Assembly (NCBI GenBank): GCA_023375785.1
Contig: SZWC01006675.1
Coordinates: 72,909-136,908 of the forward strand
Direction of reading: 5' to 3'
Origin: Penium margaritaceum
Lineage: Eukaryota > Streptophyta > Zygnematophyceae > Desmidiales > Peniaceae
Length of the DNA stretch: 64,000 nt
In this document: positions 9,901 through 22,279 of the stretch, in pieces
How positions within the stretch are numbered: position 1 is the first letter of the stretch
Layout of the letters: each line of letters opens with the position of its first letter
The notes under the pieces: generated by a model
The model's input: only the letters and a program-made list of their open reading frames with translations
Database searches by the model: none
Told to the model about the DNA's origin: nothing
Program-made: the position numbers and the translations under genes

Positions 9901-12900
9901 CAACTAGGGTAAAATACGGAGCAAGAAGGGTGAAACTAATGGCCTAATTTGGGCGCAACTAAGGTGCAACTAGGGCGTAGCTAGTGTCCAACTGAGGTTC
10001 AACTTGGGCGCAACTAAGGCGCAAGTAAGGCACAACTAGGGCGCAAGTAGGGCGCAACTAGGACGCACCTAGGGCGCAACTAGGGCGCAACTAGGGCGCA
10101 AGTAGGGTGCAAGTAGGGCACAACTAGGACACAATTAAGGCACAAGTAGGGCACAATGAGGACGCAACTAGGGTATAAGTAGTGTGCAAGTAGGATGCAA
10201 GTAGGGTGCAAGTAGAGGACAACTAGGGAAAAACTAGGACGCAACTTGGATGCAAGTGGGTGCAACTAGGGTGCAACTAGGGCGCAACTAGGGTGCAACT
10301 AGGGTGCAACTTGGGTGTAACTAGGGTGCAACTAGGACATAACTAGTGCACAACTAAGGCGCAACTAGGGCACAACTAGGGTGCAACGACGGTGCAACTA
10401 GGGCAAAAGTAGGACGCAAGTAGAGCACAAGTAGGGCGCAACTATGGTGCAACTAGGCTGCAGCTATGGAGTAGCTAGTGTCCAATTGAGGCACAACTAG
10501 GGCGTAACTAGGGCGCATCTAGGACACAACTAGGGCGCAACTAGGATGCAACCTGGGCGTAAGTAGGGTGCAAGTAGGACTCAACTAGGCCGCAACGGGG
10601 GCGCAACTAGGACACAATTAGGGCATAGCTAGTGTCCAACTGATGTGCAATTGGGGTGTAACTAGGGCATAACTAGGGCACAAGTAGGGCGCAAGTAGGA
10701 CGCAACTAGGGAGCAAGTAGGGTGCAAGTAGGGCATAAATAGGACACAAATATGACACAACTAGGGCATAACTAGGGTGCAAGTAGTGCGCAACTAGGGC
10801 GCAAGTAAGGAGCAACTATGACACAACTAGAGAACAACTTGGGTGTAAGTAGGGTGCAACTTGGGTGCAAGTAGGCTGCAAGTAGGGTACAACTAGGGCA
10901 CAACTAAGGTGCAACTAGGACACAATTAGGGTGCACGTAAGGCACAATTAGGGCGCAACTAGGGTGCAACTAGGGAGCAACTAGTGTGTAATTAGGGCAT
11001 AGCTAGTGCCCAACGGAGGCACAACTAAGGCGCAACTAGGGCGCAGCTCGGGTGCAAGTAGGGTGCGCGTAGCGTGCAACTAGAGCGTAAGTAGGGCGTA
11101 ACTAGGGCGCAACTAGGGTGTAACTAGGGCGCAACTAGGGCGCAACTACGGTGTAGCTAGTGCCCAACTGAGATACAACTAGGGCACAACTAGGGCGCAA
11201 CTACGGCGGAAGAAGGGTGCAGCTAGGGTGCAAGTAGGAAGCAAGTAGGGCGCAACTAGGGTGCAACTAGGGAGCAACTAGGGTGCAACTAGGGCGTTGC
11301 TAGTGTCCAACTGAGGCACAACTAGGGTACAACTAGGCCGCAGCTAGGACGCAAGTAGGGCGCAAGTAGGGTGCAACTAGGGCACAAGTAGGTTGCAAGT
11401 AGGATACTCTAGGGCGCAACTAGGGTGCAACTAGGGTATAACTAAGACGTAGCTAGTGTCCAATAGAGGCGCAACTAGGGCGCAACTAGGGCACACCTAG
11501 GGCGCAACTAGGACGCAAGTAGGGCTCAACTAGGGTGCAAGTAGGGCGCAACTACGGTGCAAGTAGGGCACAACTAGGACACAACATGGACGCAACTAGA
11601 GCTAAACTAGGGTGTAGCTAGTGTCCAACTGAGGCGGAACTAGGGGGCAACTAGGGTGCAACTAGGGCGCAACTAGGGCGTAAGTAGGGCGCAAGTAGGG
11701 CGTGAGTAGGGCGCAACTAGGGAGCAACTAGGGCGCAACTAGGGCCCCAGCAGGGCACAAGTCGGGTGCAAGTAGGGTACAAGTAGGGTACAAGTAGGAC
11801 GTAACTAGGGTGCAACTAGGGTGCAACTAGGGTACAAGAGGGGGGGAAAGTTGGGCACAACTAGGGGAAAACTAGGGCACAACTAGGGTGTAGCTAGTGT
11901 CGAACCGATGTGCAACTTGGGTGCAACTAGGGTGCAGCTAGGGTGCAACTAGGGCATAAGTAGGGTGCAACTAGGACGCAAGTAGGGCGCAAGAAGGGTG
12001 CAACTAGGGCGCAACTAGTGCACGACTAGGGCGTAGCTAGTACCCAACTGAGGTGCAACTAGGACGCAACTAGGGCATAACTAGGGTGCAAGTAGGCTGC
12101 ATGTTGGGCACAACTAGGGCCCAACTAGGGCACAATTAGGGCACAAGTAGGGCGCAAGAAGGGTGGAAGTCAGGTGCAACTAGGGCACAACTAGGACGCA
12201 ACTAGGGCACAAGTAGGGTGCAACTAGGGTGCATGTAGGACTCATCTAGGGTGCAACTAGGGAAAAACTAGGGTGCAAGTAGTGTGTAACTAGGGCGCAA
12301 TTAGGACACAACTAGGGCGTAACTAGGGCATTGCTAGTCCCCATATAAGGCACGACTAGGGCGTAACTAGGACACAAGTCGGGCGCAACAAGGGCACAAG
12401 TCGGGCGCAACAAGGGAGCAAGTTGGGCACAACTAGGGCGCAAATAGGGAGCAAGTAGGGCGTAACTAGGGCGCAACTAGGGTGCAACTACGGTGGAACT
12501 AGGGTGTAGCTAGTGCCCAACTAAGGCTCAAATAGGGCGCAACGAGGGTGCAAGTAGAGCACAACTAGGGCGCAACTAGGACGCAAGTAGGACGCAACTA
12601 GGGTGCAACTACTGCGCAACTAGGGTGCAACTAGGACGTAGCTAGGGTGCAAGTAGGGCACAACTAGGGCGCAATAAGGGCACAAGTAGGGTGCAACTAG
12701 GGCCCAACTAGGGTGCAAGTAGTGCGCATGTAGGGCGCAATTAAGATGCAAGGAGGGGGCAACTAGGGTGCAACTAGGACTCAACTGGGATACAAGTAAG
12801 GCACAACTAGGACGTAACTAGGACGCAAGTAGGACGTAACTAGGGTACAACTAACGTGCAACTAGGGTGTAACTAGGATGTAGCTAGTGCCCAAATGAGG

Positions 12901-15900
12901 CGCAACTACGGCGTAACTAGGGCACAACTAGGGTGCAACTAGGACAAAAGTAGGACTCAAGTAGGGCACAATAGGGCGCAACTACAACGCAACTAGGATG
13001 CAACTAGGGTGTAGCTAGTGTCCAATTAAGATGCAACAAGGATACAACTAGGGTGCATCTAAGGCATAACTAGTGCGCAACTAGGACGTAACTAGGGCGC
13101 AAGTAGGAAGCAAGTAGGACTCAAGTAGGACGCAACTTGGACGCAACTCCGACAGTAGGGCGTTGCTAGTGCCCAACCAAGGTGCAACTAGGGTGCAACT
13201 AGGGCGTAACTAGGGTGCAGCTGGGGCACAAGTAGGATGCAACTAGGGAGCAAGTAGGGCGCAAGTTGGGCGCAACTAGGACGTAACCAGGGCGCAAGTA
13301 GGACACAAGTTGGGTGCAACTAGGGCGCAACTAGGGCGCAACTAGGGCGCAACTAGGACGTAGCTAGTGCCCAACTAAGGTGCAACTAGGGCGCAACTAG
13401 GGCATAACCAGGGAGCAACTAGGCAAAAAGTAGGATGCAACTAGGGAGCAAGTAGGGTGCAAGTAGGGCACAAGTAGGACACAAGTAGGGCACAACTAGG
13501 GCGTAACTAGGACGCAAGTAAGGAGAACTATAGCTCAACTAGGGCACAACTAGGACGCAACTAGGGTGCATGTAGGACGCAAGTAGCGTGCAACTAGGCC
13601 ACAACTAGGGTGCAACTAGGATGCAAGTAGGACGCATGTATGGCACAAGTAGGGCGCAACTAGGGCACAAGTAGGGCGCAACTAGGACGCAACTAGGGTG
13701 CAACAAGGGCACAACTAGGGCGCAACTAGGGCGTAGCTAGTGCCCAACTGAGGCACAACTAGGGCGCAACTACGACACAACTAGGGCACAACTAGGGCGC
13801 AACTAGAGTGCAACTAAGGCACAAGTAGGGCGCAAGTAAGGCACAAGTAGGGTGCAACTAGGGCGTAGCTAGTGCCCAAGTGAGGCGCAACTAGGGTGCA
13901 ATTAGGGCGCAACTAGGGTGCAACTAGGGCGAAAGCATTGTGTAACTAGAGCCCAAGTAAAGCGCAAGTAGAGAACAAGTAAGGCACAAGTAGAGTGCAA
14001 GTAGGGTGCAACTAGGGTGCAACTAGGGCGCAACTAGTGCGCACGCATGGTACAAGTAGGGCGCAAGTAGGCCACAACGAGGGCACAACTAGGGGGCAAC
14101 TCGGGCACCAGTAGGACGCAAGTAGGGCACAACTAGGGCGCAAGTAGGGTGCAACTACGGTGCAACTATGGCGCAACTAAGGTGCAACTTAGGTGCAACT
14201 AGGATGCAAGTAGGGCAAGTAAGGCGTAACTAGGGCGCAACTAGGGTGCAACTAGGGCGTAAGTAGGGCGCAAGCAGGGTGCAAAAAGGACGCAACTAGA
14301 GCGCAACTAGAGTGCAACTAGGACGCAAGTAGGGGAAAAATAGGGTGCAAGGGTGGGACTAGGGTGCAACTAGGGCGAAACGAGGGTGAAACAAGTGCGC
14401 AACTAGGGTGCAACTAGGGCGCAACTAGGTCGTAACTAGTGCCCAACTGATTCACAACTAGGGCGCAACTAGGACGCAACTAGGATGCAAATAGGACGCA
14501 ACTAGGGCGCAAGTAGGGCATAGCTAGTAACCAACTGAGGCTCAACTAGGGCGCAACAAGGGCGCAACCAGGGTGCAACCAGGGTGCAAGTATGGCGCAA
14601 CTAGGGTGCAAGTAGGGCGCAACTCGGGCGCAAGAAGGGCGCAAGTAGAGCGTAACTAGGGTGCAACTAGGGGACAACTAGGGCATAACTAGTGCGTAAC
14701 TAGCGTCCAAATGGGGCGCAACGACGGCGCAACTAGGGCACAAGTAGGGCACATCTAGGGCGCAATTAGGGCGCAACTAGGGCACAACTAGGGTCCAAGT
14801 AGGGTGCAAGTAGGGCGCAACTAGGATGCAACTAGGGTCCAAGTAGTCCGTAATTAGAGTACACCTAGGGCGCAACTAGGGCGTAACTAGGGCAGAAGTA
14901 AGGCGCAAGAAGGGCGGAATTAGGGCACAAATAGTGTAGTACTAGGGGGCAACTAGGGTGCAACTAGGGCGCAACTAGGGCGCATCTAGGGCGGAACAAG
15001 GACGCAACTAGGACGTAAGTAGGTCGCAAGTAAGGTGAAACTAGGGCACAACTAGGGTGCATTTAGGGTGCAATCATGATGTGGCTGCTGTCCAACTGAG
15101 GTGCAACCAGGGCGCAAGTAGGGCGCAACTAGGGTGCAAGTGGAGCACAACTAGGGTGCAAGTAGGGCGCAAGTAGGGCGCAACTAGGGTGCAACTCGAG
15201 CATAATTGGGGTGCAACTAGGGCGTAGATATTGCCCAACTGAGGTGAAACTAGGGCGCAACTAGGGCACAACTAAGGCCCAACTAGGACACAAGTAGGTC
15301 GCAAGTAGGACGCAACTAGGGCGCAACTACGGCGCAACTAGGATGCAAGTAGGGCGCAAGTAGGACGCAACTAGGGCACAACTAGGGCACAAGTAGGCCG
15401 CAACTAGGACGCAAGTAGGGCGCAACTAGGGCGCAACTGGGACACAACTAGGGCGGAAGTAGGGTGCAACTTGGGCGCAACTAGGGCGCAAGTAGAGCGT
15501 AGCTAGTGCCCAACTGAGTCGCAACTAGGGCGTAACGACGGTGCAAGTCGGGCACAACTAGGACGCAAGTAAAGTGCAACTAAGGCGCAAGTAGGGTGCA
15601 ACTAGGGCGCATCTAGGGCGTAACTAGGGAGCAACAAGGATGTAGTGCGCAACGCCTAGTGCCCAATTGAGGCGCAACTAGGGCGTACCTAGGGCGCAAG
15701 TAGGGCGCAACTAGGACGCAAGTAGGGTGCATGTAGGGTACATGTAGGGCGCAATTAGGGCGCAGCTAGTGCGCAACTAGGGTCCAACTAGGGCACGACT
15801 AGGGTGCAACTAGGGTGCAACTAGGGCATAACTAGGGCGAAGCTAGTGTCCAAATGCGGCGCAACTAGAACGCAATTGGGGCGCAAGTTGGGCGCAAATA

Positions 15901-16768
15901 GGACGCAAGTAGGACGCAACTAGGGCAAAAGCAGGGCGCAAGTAGGGCGGAACTAGGGCGCAACTAGGGCGTAGCTAGTGCCCAACTGAGGTGCGATTAG
16001 GGCACAACTAGGATAAAAGTAGGACGCAACTAGGACGCAAGTAGGGCGCAACTTGGGCGCAACTAGGGAGCAACTAGGGCGTAGTTAGTGCCCACCTGAG
16101 ACGCAACTAGGATGCAACTAAGGCGCAACTATGGCACGACTAGGGCACAACTAGTGTGCAACTAGGGCGCAAGTAGGGCGCAAGTAGGAAGCAAGTAGTG
16201 CGCAAGTAGGGCGCAAGTAGGGCGCAACTAGGGTGCAAGTAGGACGGAAGTAGGGCACAAGTAGGGTGCAAGTAGGGCGCAGGTATGGAGCAAGCAGGGC
16301 GCAACTAGGGTGCAACTAAGGCGCAAGTAGGGCGCAAGTAGGACGGAAGTAGGACACAACTAGGGCGCAAGTACGGCGGAACTAGGGCGTAACTTGGGTG
16401 CAAGTAGGGCGCAAGAATGGCGCAACTATGGTGCAACGAGGGTGCAACTAGTGCGCAAGTAGGGTGCAAGTAGGGCGCAGGTAGGGCGCAACTAGGGTGC
16501 AACTAAGGCACAACTAGGGGGCAAGTAGGGGGCAAGTAGGGCGCAACTAGGGCGCAAGTAGGACGCAAGTAGGGCGCAAGTAGGACGCAAGTAGGGCACA
16601 ACAAGTGCGCAAGTTGGGCGCAGCTAGGGCGCAACTAGGATCCAACTAGGGCGCAAGTAGGGCCAAGGTAGGGCGGAAGTAGGGCACAACTAAGGTGCAA
16701 CTAGGGCGCAAGTAGGGCGTAAGTAGGGTGCAAGTAGGGCGCAACTACGACGCAATTCGGGTGCAACT
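6966..16768 (+). repeat. 11-bp satellite array, forward orientation, with phased 33-bp blocks
   Basis: About 9.8 kb of tandem 11-mers of consensus TAGGG(C/T)(G/A)CAA(C/G), with substitutions concentrated at the bracketed positions. A diverged block of three units (TAGGGCGTAGC, TAGTGCCCAAC, TGAGGCGCAAC) recurs every 120-300 bp. Two measured intervals are 143 bp (11168 to 11311) and 165 bp (11464 to 11629), both multiples of 11; one interval (153 bp) is off by one base. No gene is present. Minus-strand open frames encode only satellite-periodic peptides. Confidence 0.96.
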
Positions 16769-17629
16769 GTTCCCTTTTCTCTAACTTGCAAACAAGCTTG
16801 ATCCATGGTGTGCCGTCTTGCCCCGTCAAGTTCTCTTCTGCTCTTAGCGCAATTTTTTATCCACGGAGAACAGCAAGAAGGTTCCATCACCAGGCCACAA
16901 CTTGGGAGGACCCTAGAACCCTAGAATTTCAGGATCAAGCTTAGATTGCATACTCTACCCCAAGCGGAGTGTGCAGCTTTCATAGTTTTGGATTATTCCA
17001 CGACACAAGCATGCTTCACCAATCATCAGGCTATGTAACAAATAGCCGAATAAGGAAAACCCAGCTCTCCTGAGTGGGGTGTGTAATGCCAGTGCCTCAT
17101 GCCCAAGACCTGCCACATCATGTGCAGATATGAATATGAGTTCCTTGTATCCAATGTAATTCTAATCACTTGTGTCAAAAATGCATCTCTGGAACACGGT
17201 AAGGCTAACAGGCTTCACCTGCCCCGGATCATTCATTTACCAATTCTACGTGCTCATGCAACAATTTCCTTGAGGAAGTTGCCAAACTTCGCAACAACAT
17301 GCACACCCGACAGGTTGCCTTATCACAGCTCATTCGAGTGCTTTTGGGCATGTCCTCAATATATACAAGATTGCTCGGCATGCGTGTGAAACCATAACAC
17401 AACAGTTCCTCAGTGTCCCTCTAAGAAAACATCAGACCTAGATTCATACCTGAGCCCCTAGGTGGCAAACTCAGATGCTGCAAGCCACCTTGCAGATCCA
17501 AAATATGTCTACAACTCCTCCATTCCATAGTACATGCTACAATATGACAAACATCTGCCCGAGTACAGCATGGGTGCGCAGAGGCGTTGCGAGCGGTGGG
17601 CATTCACAAGATGTGACCATTCCACTGTT
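16769..17629. other. Low-copy DNA downstream of the bHLH gene
   Basis: The satellite ends at 'gtgcaactgttccc' and ordinary mixed-composition DNA follows up to the stop codon of the bHLH gene. It probably contains that gene's 3' UTR. I see no convincing coding region, RNA gene or transposon. Short open frames here match nothing I recognise. Confidence 0.6.
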
Positions 17630-17813
17630 TCACAACCCTTGGTGAACGGCTCCAAGGTGTCGCTGCTGCTGGAGCTGCTGCTGAAGCTGCTGCTGCTGCT
17701 GCTCCTGCTGCTGCTGCTGCTGCTGTTGTCGCTCCTGCAGGGATTGAAGCTGCTGCCATTGTGGTTGCTGTTGCATCATCTGATGCTGCTGCTGCCGCTG
17801 CTGCTGCTGCTGT

Positions 17814-17858
<45 letters not shown>

Positions 17859-17889
17859 GGCTGCGGCTGCGGCTGCAGCTGCGGCTGCA

Positions 17890-17966
<77 letters not shown>

Positions 17967-18735
17967 AACAATCTCGCCACGCCACCTGCACCCTCACTGG
18001 CTGCACCTCTAACAGCAAGGGCAGGCAGAGGCAGCGAGGGAAGAGTAACCGAGAGAGCCGCCTCGCCCAACACCCGCACATCACCCTCGTCGGACTTGTC
18101 CCCCTCCGTACTCCCCACCAATTTACTGCCACTTGCCCCCACGAGACCCGGCGGAAGCAGGTCCGTGCACAGTGCTGTGCCCGCCCCGCTGCTGCCAGAG
18201 CTGCTCTTCTTCCCCAAGCCGTAGTAGTTGAAGTAGAGGTCGTCGAGCTGTGCCGCTGTCGTGGCTGCTCCAACGCCCGAATGCACGGTTGGCGCTCTGG
18301 TGGCTCCGATGCCGGCGTAGCCAACACTGGCAAGAGCAGGCCGCGCCAGGGGCAAGTCTCTCACAGGGTAGCTCCCTGACATCCTGCTGCTCTGAGAGAA
18401 CCCAAGGGACGCAGAACCTGCTGCTCCAGCAGCAGCAGCAGCAGCAGGTGTCGAGGGCTCGGACGTGTATGCTTCGGCTCCACGCCAGCCCCCGCCCAAC
18501 TGCCCATTACAAGTACCACTTCCTCCGGTGTTGAGCGCCGCGCGGAGAGCACTTGCTGCGGCAGAAACAGCTGCCGTTGTGGCGGGGTCTTGCAGCGACA
18601 GTCCCCAGACACTTCTTCCAGAAGCACCTTCCGTTTCAGCACTCTTCACCACACCCCCACTGCCAGACCTTGTGGATGCCTCCCCTCGCTGCTCTCCACC
18701 CACCCAGTCTCCCAGCAACCACTGCTGGTACGGAC

Positions 18736-18796
<61 letters not shown>

Positions 18797-20049
18797 GACC
18801 TGAGGCTGCGACACAGAAGCCCACTGTGCCAGGAAGGAGGGAGGCTGCTGGTGGGAAGAGGCGGAGGGAAACACGCCCAGAAACTCGTCATCGTCCTCCT
18901 CATCCCCGCCGCCATAGCCGGCGCTTCCACCTCCCTTGCACTCGTCCGTTCCATCCACCAGCTCGGACCCACAGTTTCCGCTGCCGCAGCCAGCATTGCC
19001 TCCCAGCCGGAGATTGCACCACCTCTCGTACATCAACGGAGCGTCCTCCAGCCTTTGTCCTGCTTGCTGCTGCGCCAGGCTTGAAACCAGGCATGCAGCA
19101 GGCGGCGGGGCGCCAGATGCAGCAGCAGCAGCTGCTGCAGCCAGGGCAGCAGCTGTTGCCTCAACCGTCCCCAGGCCCACACCAGAGCCAGCCAGAACCT
19201 GAGGCGGCTGCGGCTGCTGCGCCAACGAGTGAACCAACTGCTGGTCCAGCAGAGGCAGGTGGCATTGAGGTGGCAGCAGCTGCTGGGGCAGCATCGGGCT
19301 GGTGGAGGGCACAGCACCGCCGGCTGCGGCAACAGAGCACATGATCCGGAGGTGTGCCTGGAGCGAGCGGATGTACTCGATGACATCAGCCAGCACAGCG
19401 GCTTTGTCCTTGCTGCGTGACAGCGGCACCAGCGACTGCAGCTCCTCCAACTTCTCGTTGATGCGCTGCCGTCTCCGCCGCTCCGATTCGTTGTGCTGCT
19501 CTGCCACGCGCCTCTTGCGGCTCTCCAAATGCTGGTGCTGCTGGTGCAACTGCTGCTGCAACTGCTGCTGTCGCAGCAGCTGGCTCTTCTGCAAAGAAGT
19601 GGTAGCCGGCTGATTCAACTGCTGCTGTGAAGATCGCTGCTGCTGCTGCTGTGAAGATCGCTGCTGCTGCTGCTGCGAAGATCGTTGCTGCTGCTGCTGC
19701 TGCTGATGCTGCTGCTGCTGCTGCTGCTGATGCTGCTGCTGCTGTCGCTGCTGCTGCTGTTGTGGCTGTCTTCGCCCTTGCTGGTGCAACAGGAGGCTCT
19801 GGCTGCTTTTTCTGTCCCCATGCAAACTCTCTACAACTGGTTTCTGAACAGGAGGCTGGACTTGCTGCGAAAACACTGGCTGCTTCTCCCCACCAAGCTT
19901 CTGCTGTTGCAACTGCTGCTGTGATTGCTGCCGCTGCTGCTGCTGCTGCTGCTGCTGCTGATGCTGCTGCTGCTGCTGTACTTGCTGCTGTACTTGCTCC
20001 TTTACCTGCTGCTGTGACAGCTGTCGTAACTGCTGCTGCTCCTGCTGTG

Positions 20050-20087
<38 letters not shown>

Positions 20088-20284
20088 CTCTGTTGCTGCG
20101 GCCGTGGCTGCTGAGACTGCTTCTGCTGTGGCTGCTGTGGCGGCTGCTGCGGCCTCTGCGGTTCCTGGTGCACAGAGGGCGACGGCATGTTGTCTCCAGT
20201 GGAGGCGATGCCCTCCGCTGTGCTGGACTCTGCTGCAGTGCCGCTCAGCCTTGTTGCCAACGGCGCGTACTGGTTGTCCGCCAT
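17630..20284 (-). CDS. Gln-rich bHLH transcription factor, PIF/SPATULA-like domain
   Basis: A single open frame of 884 residues starts at ATGGCGG (20284), a favourable plant start context. Residues about 40-250 are glutamine-rich. The bHLH lies at about 258-315: VAEQHNESERRRRQRINEKL, a short loop, then DKAAVLADVIEYIRSLQ. His264, Glu268 and Arg272 form the H-E-R set that reads G-box/E-box DNA. An Ala tract (about 373-390), an acidic patch DEEDDDE (about 461) and further poly-Q tracts (about 497-515 and 765-875) follow. The basic region is closest to PIF/SPATULA proteins (HNxSERRRRxRIN), while helix 2 (VIEYI) also recalls BIM-type bHLHs. No phytochrome-binding APB motif is visible. The gap at 20324-21266 may hide more N-terminal sequence, and CAG just before the ATG could be a splice acceptor. 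The protein is expected to be a nuclear dimer. Confidence 0.82.
17802..17965. repeat. CTG/CAG microsatellite coding poly-Gln (C-terminal tract)
   Basis: Interrupted CTG repeats include an uninterrupted run of 19 CTG at 17909-17965. Read on the minus strand they encode the longest poly-Gln tract of the bHLH protein. Pure runs of this length are prone to length change. Confidence 0.92.
18738..18795. repeat. CTG/CAG microsatellite coding poly-Gln (middle tract)
   Basis: The CTG repeat has one TTG interruption and encodes a poly-Gln run between the acidic patch and the C-terminal half of the bHLH protein. Confidence 0.88.
19621..20090. repeat. CTG-rich interrupted repeats coding the N-terminal Gln-rich domain
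   Basis: Several CTG clusters with TGA/TGT and other interruptions encode Gln, Arg, Ser and His mixtures upstream of the bHLH domain. Near 19627-19690 a 24-bp module (GAAGATCGCTGCTGCTGCTG and relatives) is repeated three times, giving an RSSQQQQQ repeat. Confidence 0.8.
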
Positions 20285-20323
20285 CTGCTCGAGTGCAAGT
20301 GTGAGTGCAGGCAAGAGCAGCAG

Positions 20324-21266
20324 NNNNNNNNNNNNNNNNNNNNNNNNNNNNNNNNNNNNNNNNNNNNNNNNNNNNNNNNNNNNNNNNNNNNNNNNNNNNN
20401 NNNNNNNNNNNNNNNNNNNNNNNNNNNNNNNNNNNNNNNNNNNNNNNNNNNNNNNNNNNNNNNNNNNNNNNNNNNNNNNNNNNNNNNNNNNNNNNNNNNN
20501 NNNNNNNNNNNNNNNNNNNNNNNNNNNNNNNNNNNNNNNNNNNNNNNNNNNNNNNNNNNNNNNNNNNNNNNNNNNNNNNNNNNNNNNNNNNNNNNNNNNN
20601 NNNNNNNNNNNNNNNNNNNNNNNNNNNNNNNNNNNNNNNNNNNNNNNNNNNNNNNNNNNNNNNNNNNNNNNNNNNNNNNNNNNNNNNNNNNNNNNNNNNN
20701 NNNNNNNNNNNNNNNNNNNNNNNNNNNNNNNNNNNNNNNNNNNNNNNNNNNNNNNNNNNNNNNNNNNNNNNNNNNNNNNNNNNNNNNNNNNNNNNNNNNN
20801 NNNNNNNNNNNNNNNNNNNNNNNNNNNNNNNNNNNNNNNNNNNNNNNNNNNNNNNNNNNNNNNNNNNNNNNNNNNNNNNNNNNNNNNNNNNNNNNNNNNN
20901 NNNNNNNNNNNNNNNNNNNNNNNNNNNNNNNNNNNNNNNNNNNNNNNNNNNNNNNNNNNNNNNNNNNNNNNNNNNNNNNNNNNNNNNNNNNNNNNNNNNN
21001 NNNNNNNNNNNNNNNNNNNNNNNNNNNNNNNNNNNNNNNNNNNNNNNNNNNNNNNNNNNNNNNNNNNNNNNNNNNNNNNNNNNNNNNNNNNNNNNNNNNN
21101 NNNNNNNNNNNNNNNNNNNNNNNNNNNNNNNNNNNNNNNNNNNNNNNNNNNNNNNNNNNNNNNNNNNNNNNNNNNNNNNNNNNNNNNNNNNNNNNNNNNN
21201 NNNNNNNNNNNNNNNNNNNNNNNNNNNNNNNNNNNNNNNNNNNNNNNNNNNNNNNNNNNNNNNNNN
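20324..21266. other. Assembly gap (943 N)
   Basis: A run of N starts 40 bp upstream of the bHLH start codon and ends at a G run (21267-21276). Any 5' exon, intron or proximal leader of the bHLH gene may be missing here. Confidence 0.99.
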
Positions 21267-22265
21267 GGGGGGGGGGTGGGGAGGGAGGGATAGAGTGAGG
21301 GCGAAGCTGCTCTGCGGTTTAAACACACAGCCTACAAGAAGGTTCGTTGTGCTCTCCTTTTCTCGTGCTTTCCTTCGCAGCGCTTGAGCTGCACAGCGAG
21401 CTGTGTCACGACTTGCTGGTTCCGCTGGTGCCAAGAGCGAACTGTCCTTGTGTGACCGTGGGTACGCGAATGGCCTGCCGCTGTGCCTGCAGTCGGTGAA
21501 CGTCGAGGAGAAACCAAGATTCTTCACGTAGGAGTGAGAACACGAGCGACGCTCTTGCTGCTGCTGCTGCTGATGCTGCTGTTGCTGCTGCTGCTCCCAA
21601 GGCCGAAAGTGATGCCGCTATACCTGCTGCTGCTGCTGCCGATGCTGCTGACGATGCTGCCGCTGCTGCTGCTGTTGAGTCTTGTGCTGTAGGTTATCTG
21701 CGCAAGTAGAGTGCTAACGTCTGTCAAGCTGGCTTTTGTCTGCTGCGCACTGCAGGACCGAGAAGAGTCGAGAGTGGGCGAGAAACACCTAAGGATTCGA
21801 CCGCAGCGGATTGCCTCCGGGCCTCTGGTTTGCCTTCCTGCGTGCGTGCGATGTGCCCGAGGCAGAAGTGCGTGCCGTGGCGTCTCCGACTTTCGTTGCG
21901 CGTTGGAGAGAGGAAGCGGCTGAATTCCAGTTCTTGGTTGGTTGCGCGCGAGAAATGACGGCAGGTGGGTGCGGGAGTCGGAGTTTGTGCGATTCGATGG
22001 TTGGAGGGCGGCGGTGTGCGTCTGCTGCAAGGCGTGGACTTCCGCGGCAGCACTGCTGGCCGCCGGCTGTCCCTCTACCCCTCTCTCTCTAAACGCCGGG
22101 TCAAGGGGGCAACAACGGAGGGAACGAAGAGACAAGGTGAAGGGTCACTAGAGGAACGGACGATTTCTCAGGGTGGGAGTGGCTGACCCGCAATCGCGGA
22201 CAGTTGGCGGACGGCGTCACATTGGCAGCCATGCAGCGATGAATACGGTGTGAGAAGCGCAAGAA
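21267..22265 (-). promoter_or_regulatory. Presumed upstream/leader region of the bHLH gene
   Basis: This GC-rich region lies 5' of the bHLH gene on the minus strand and carries further CTG clusters (21558-21675). Minus-strand open frames here are Ser/Ala-rich low-complexity readings without recognisable domains. I cannot tell leader, exon and promoter apart. No TATA box is convincing. Confidence 0.35.
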
Positions 22266-22279
22266 GATTGACGTCAATC
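22266..22279. promoter_or_regulatory. Palindromic bZIP-type site GATTGACGTCAATC
   Basis: This 14-bp perfect palindrome is centred on TGACGTCA, the C-box/CRE core bound by plant bZIP factors. It lies about 2 kb upstream of the bHLH start on its 5' side. Function is inferred from the motif only. Confidence 0.4.

Noticed and set aside
6966-16768. CRISPR array or telomere
   Set aside because: Units are contiguous 11-mers without spacers, in a eukaryotic context. The TAGGG core resembles telomeric repeats, but the unit length and the CAAC part do not match TTTAGGG.
17534-18379. 281-codon plus-strand open frame rich in Leu
   Set aside because: It is the antisense reading of the CAG/CTG tracts of the bHLH gene (CTG read as Leu); it has no domain.
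20305-21387. Open frames running through the N gap
   Set aside because: Frames across N cannot be tested; only the parts outside the gap are used.
21524-22135. 203-codon minus-strand Ser-rich frame upstream of the bHLH gene
   Set aside because: It is low complexity from CTG repeats read in another frame, with no domain; it could be leader sequence, but coding is unsupported.
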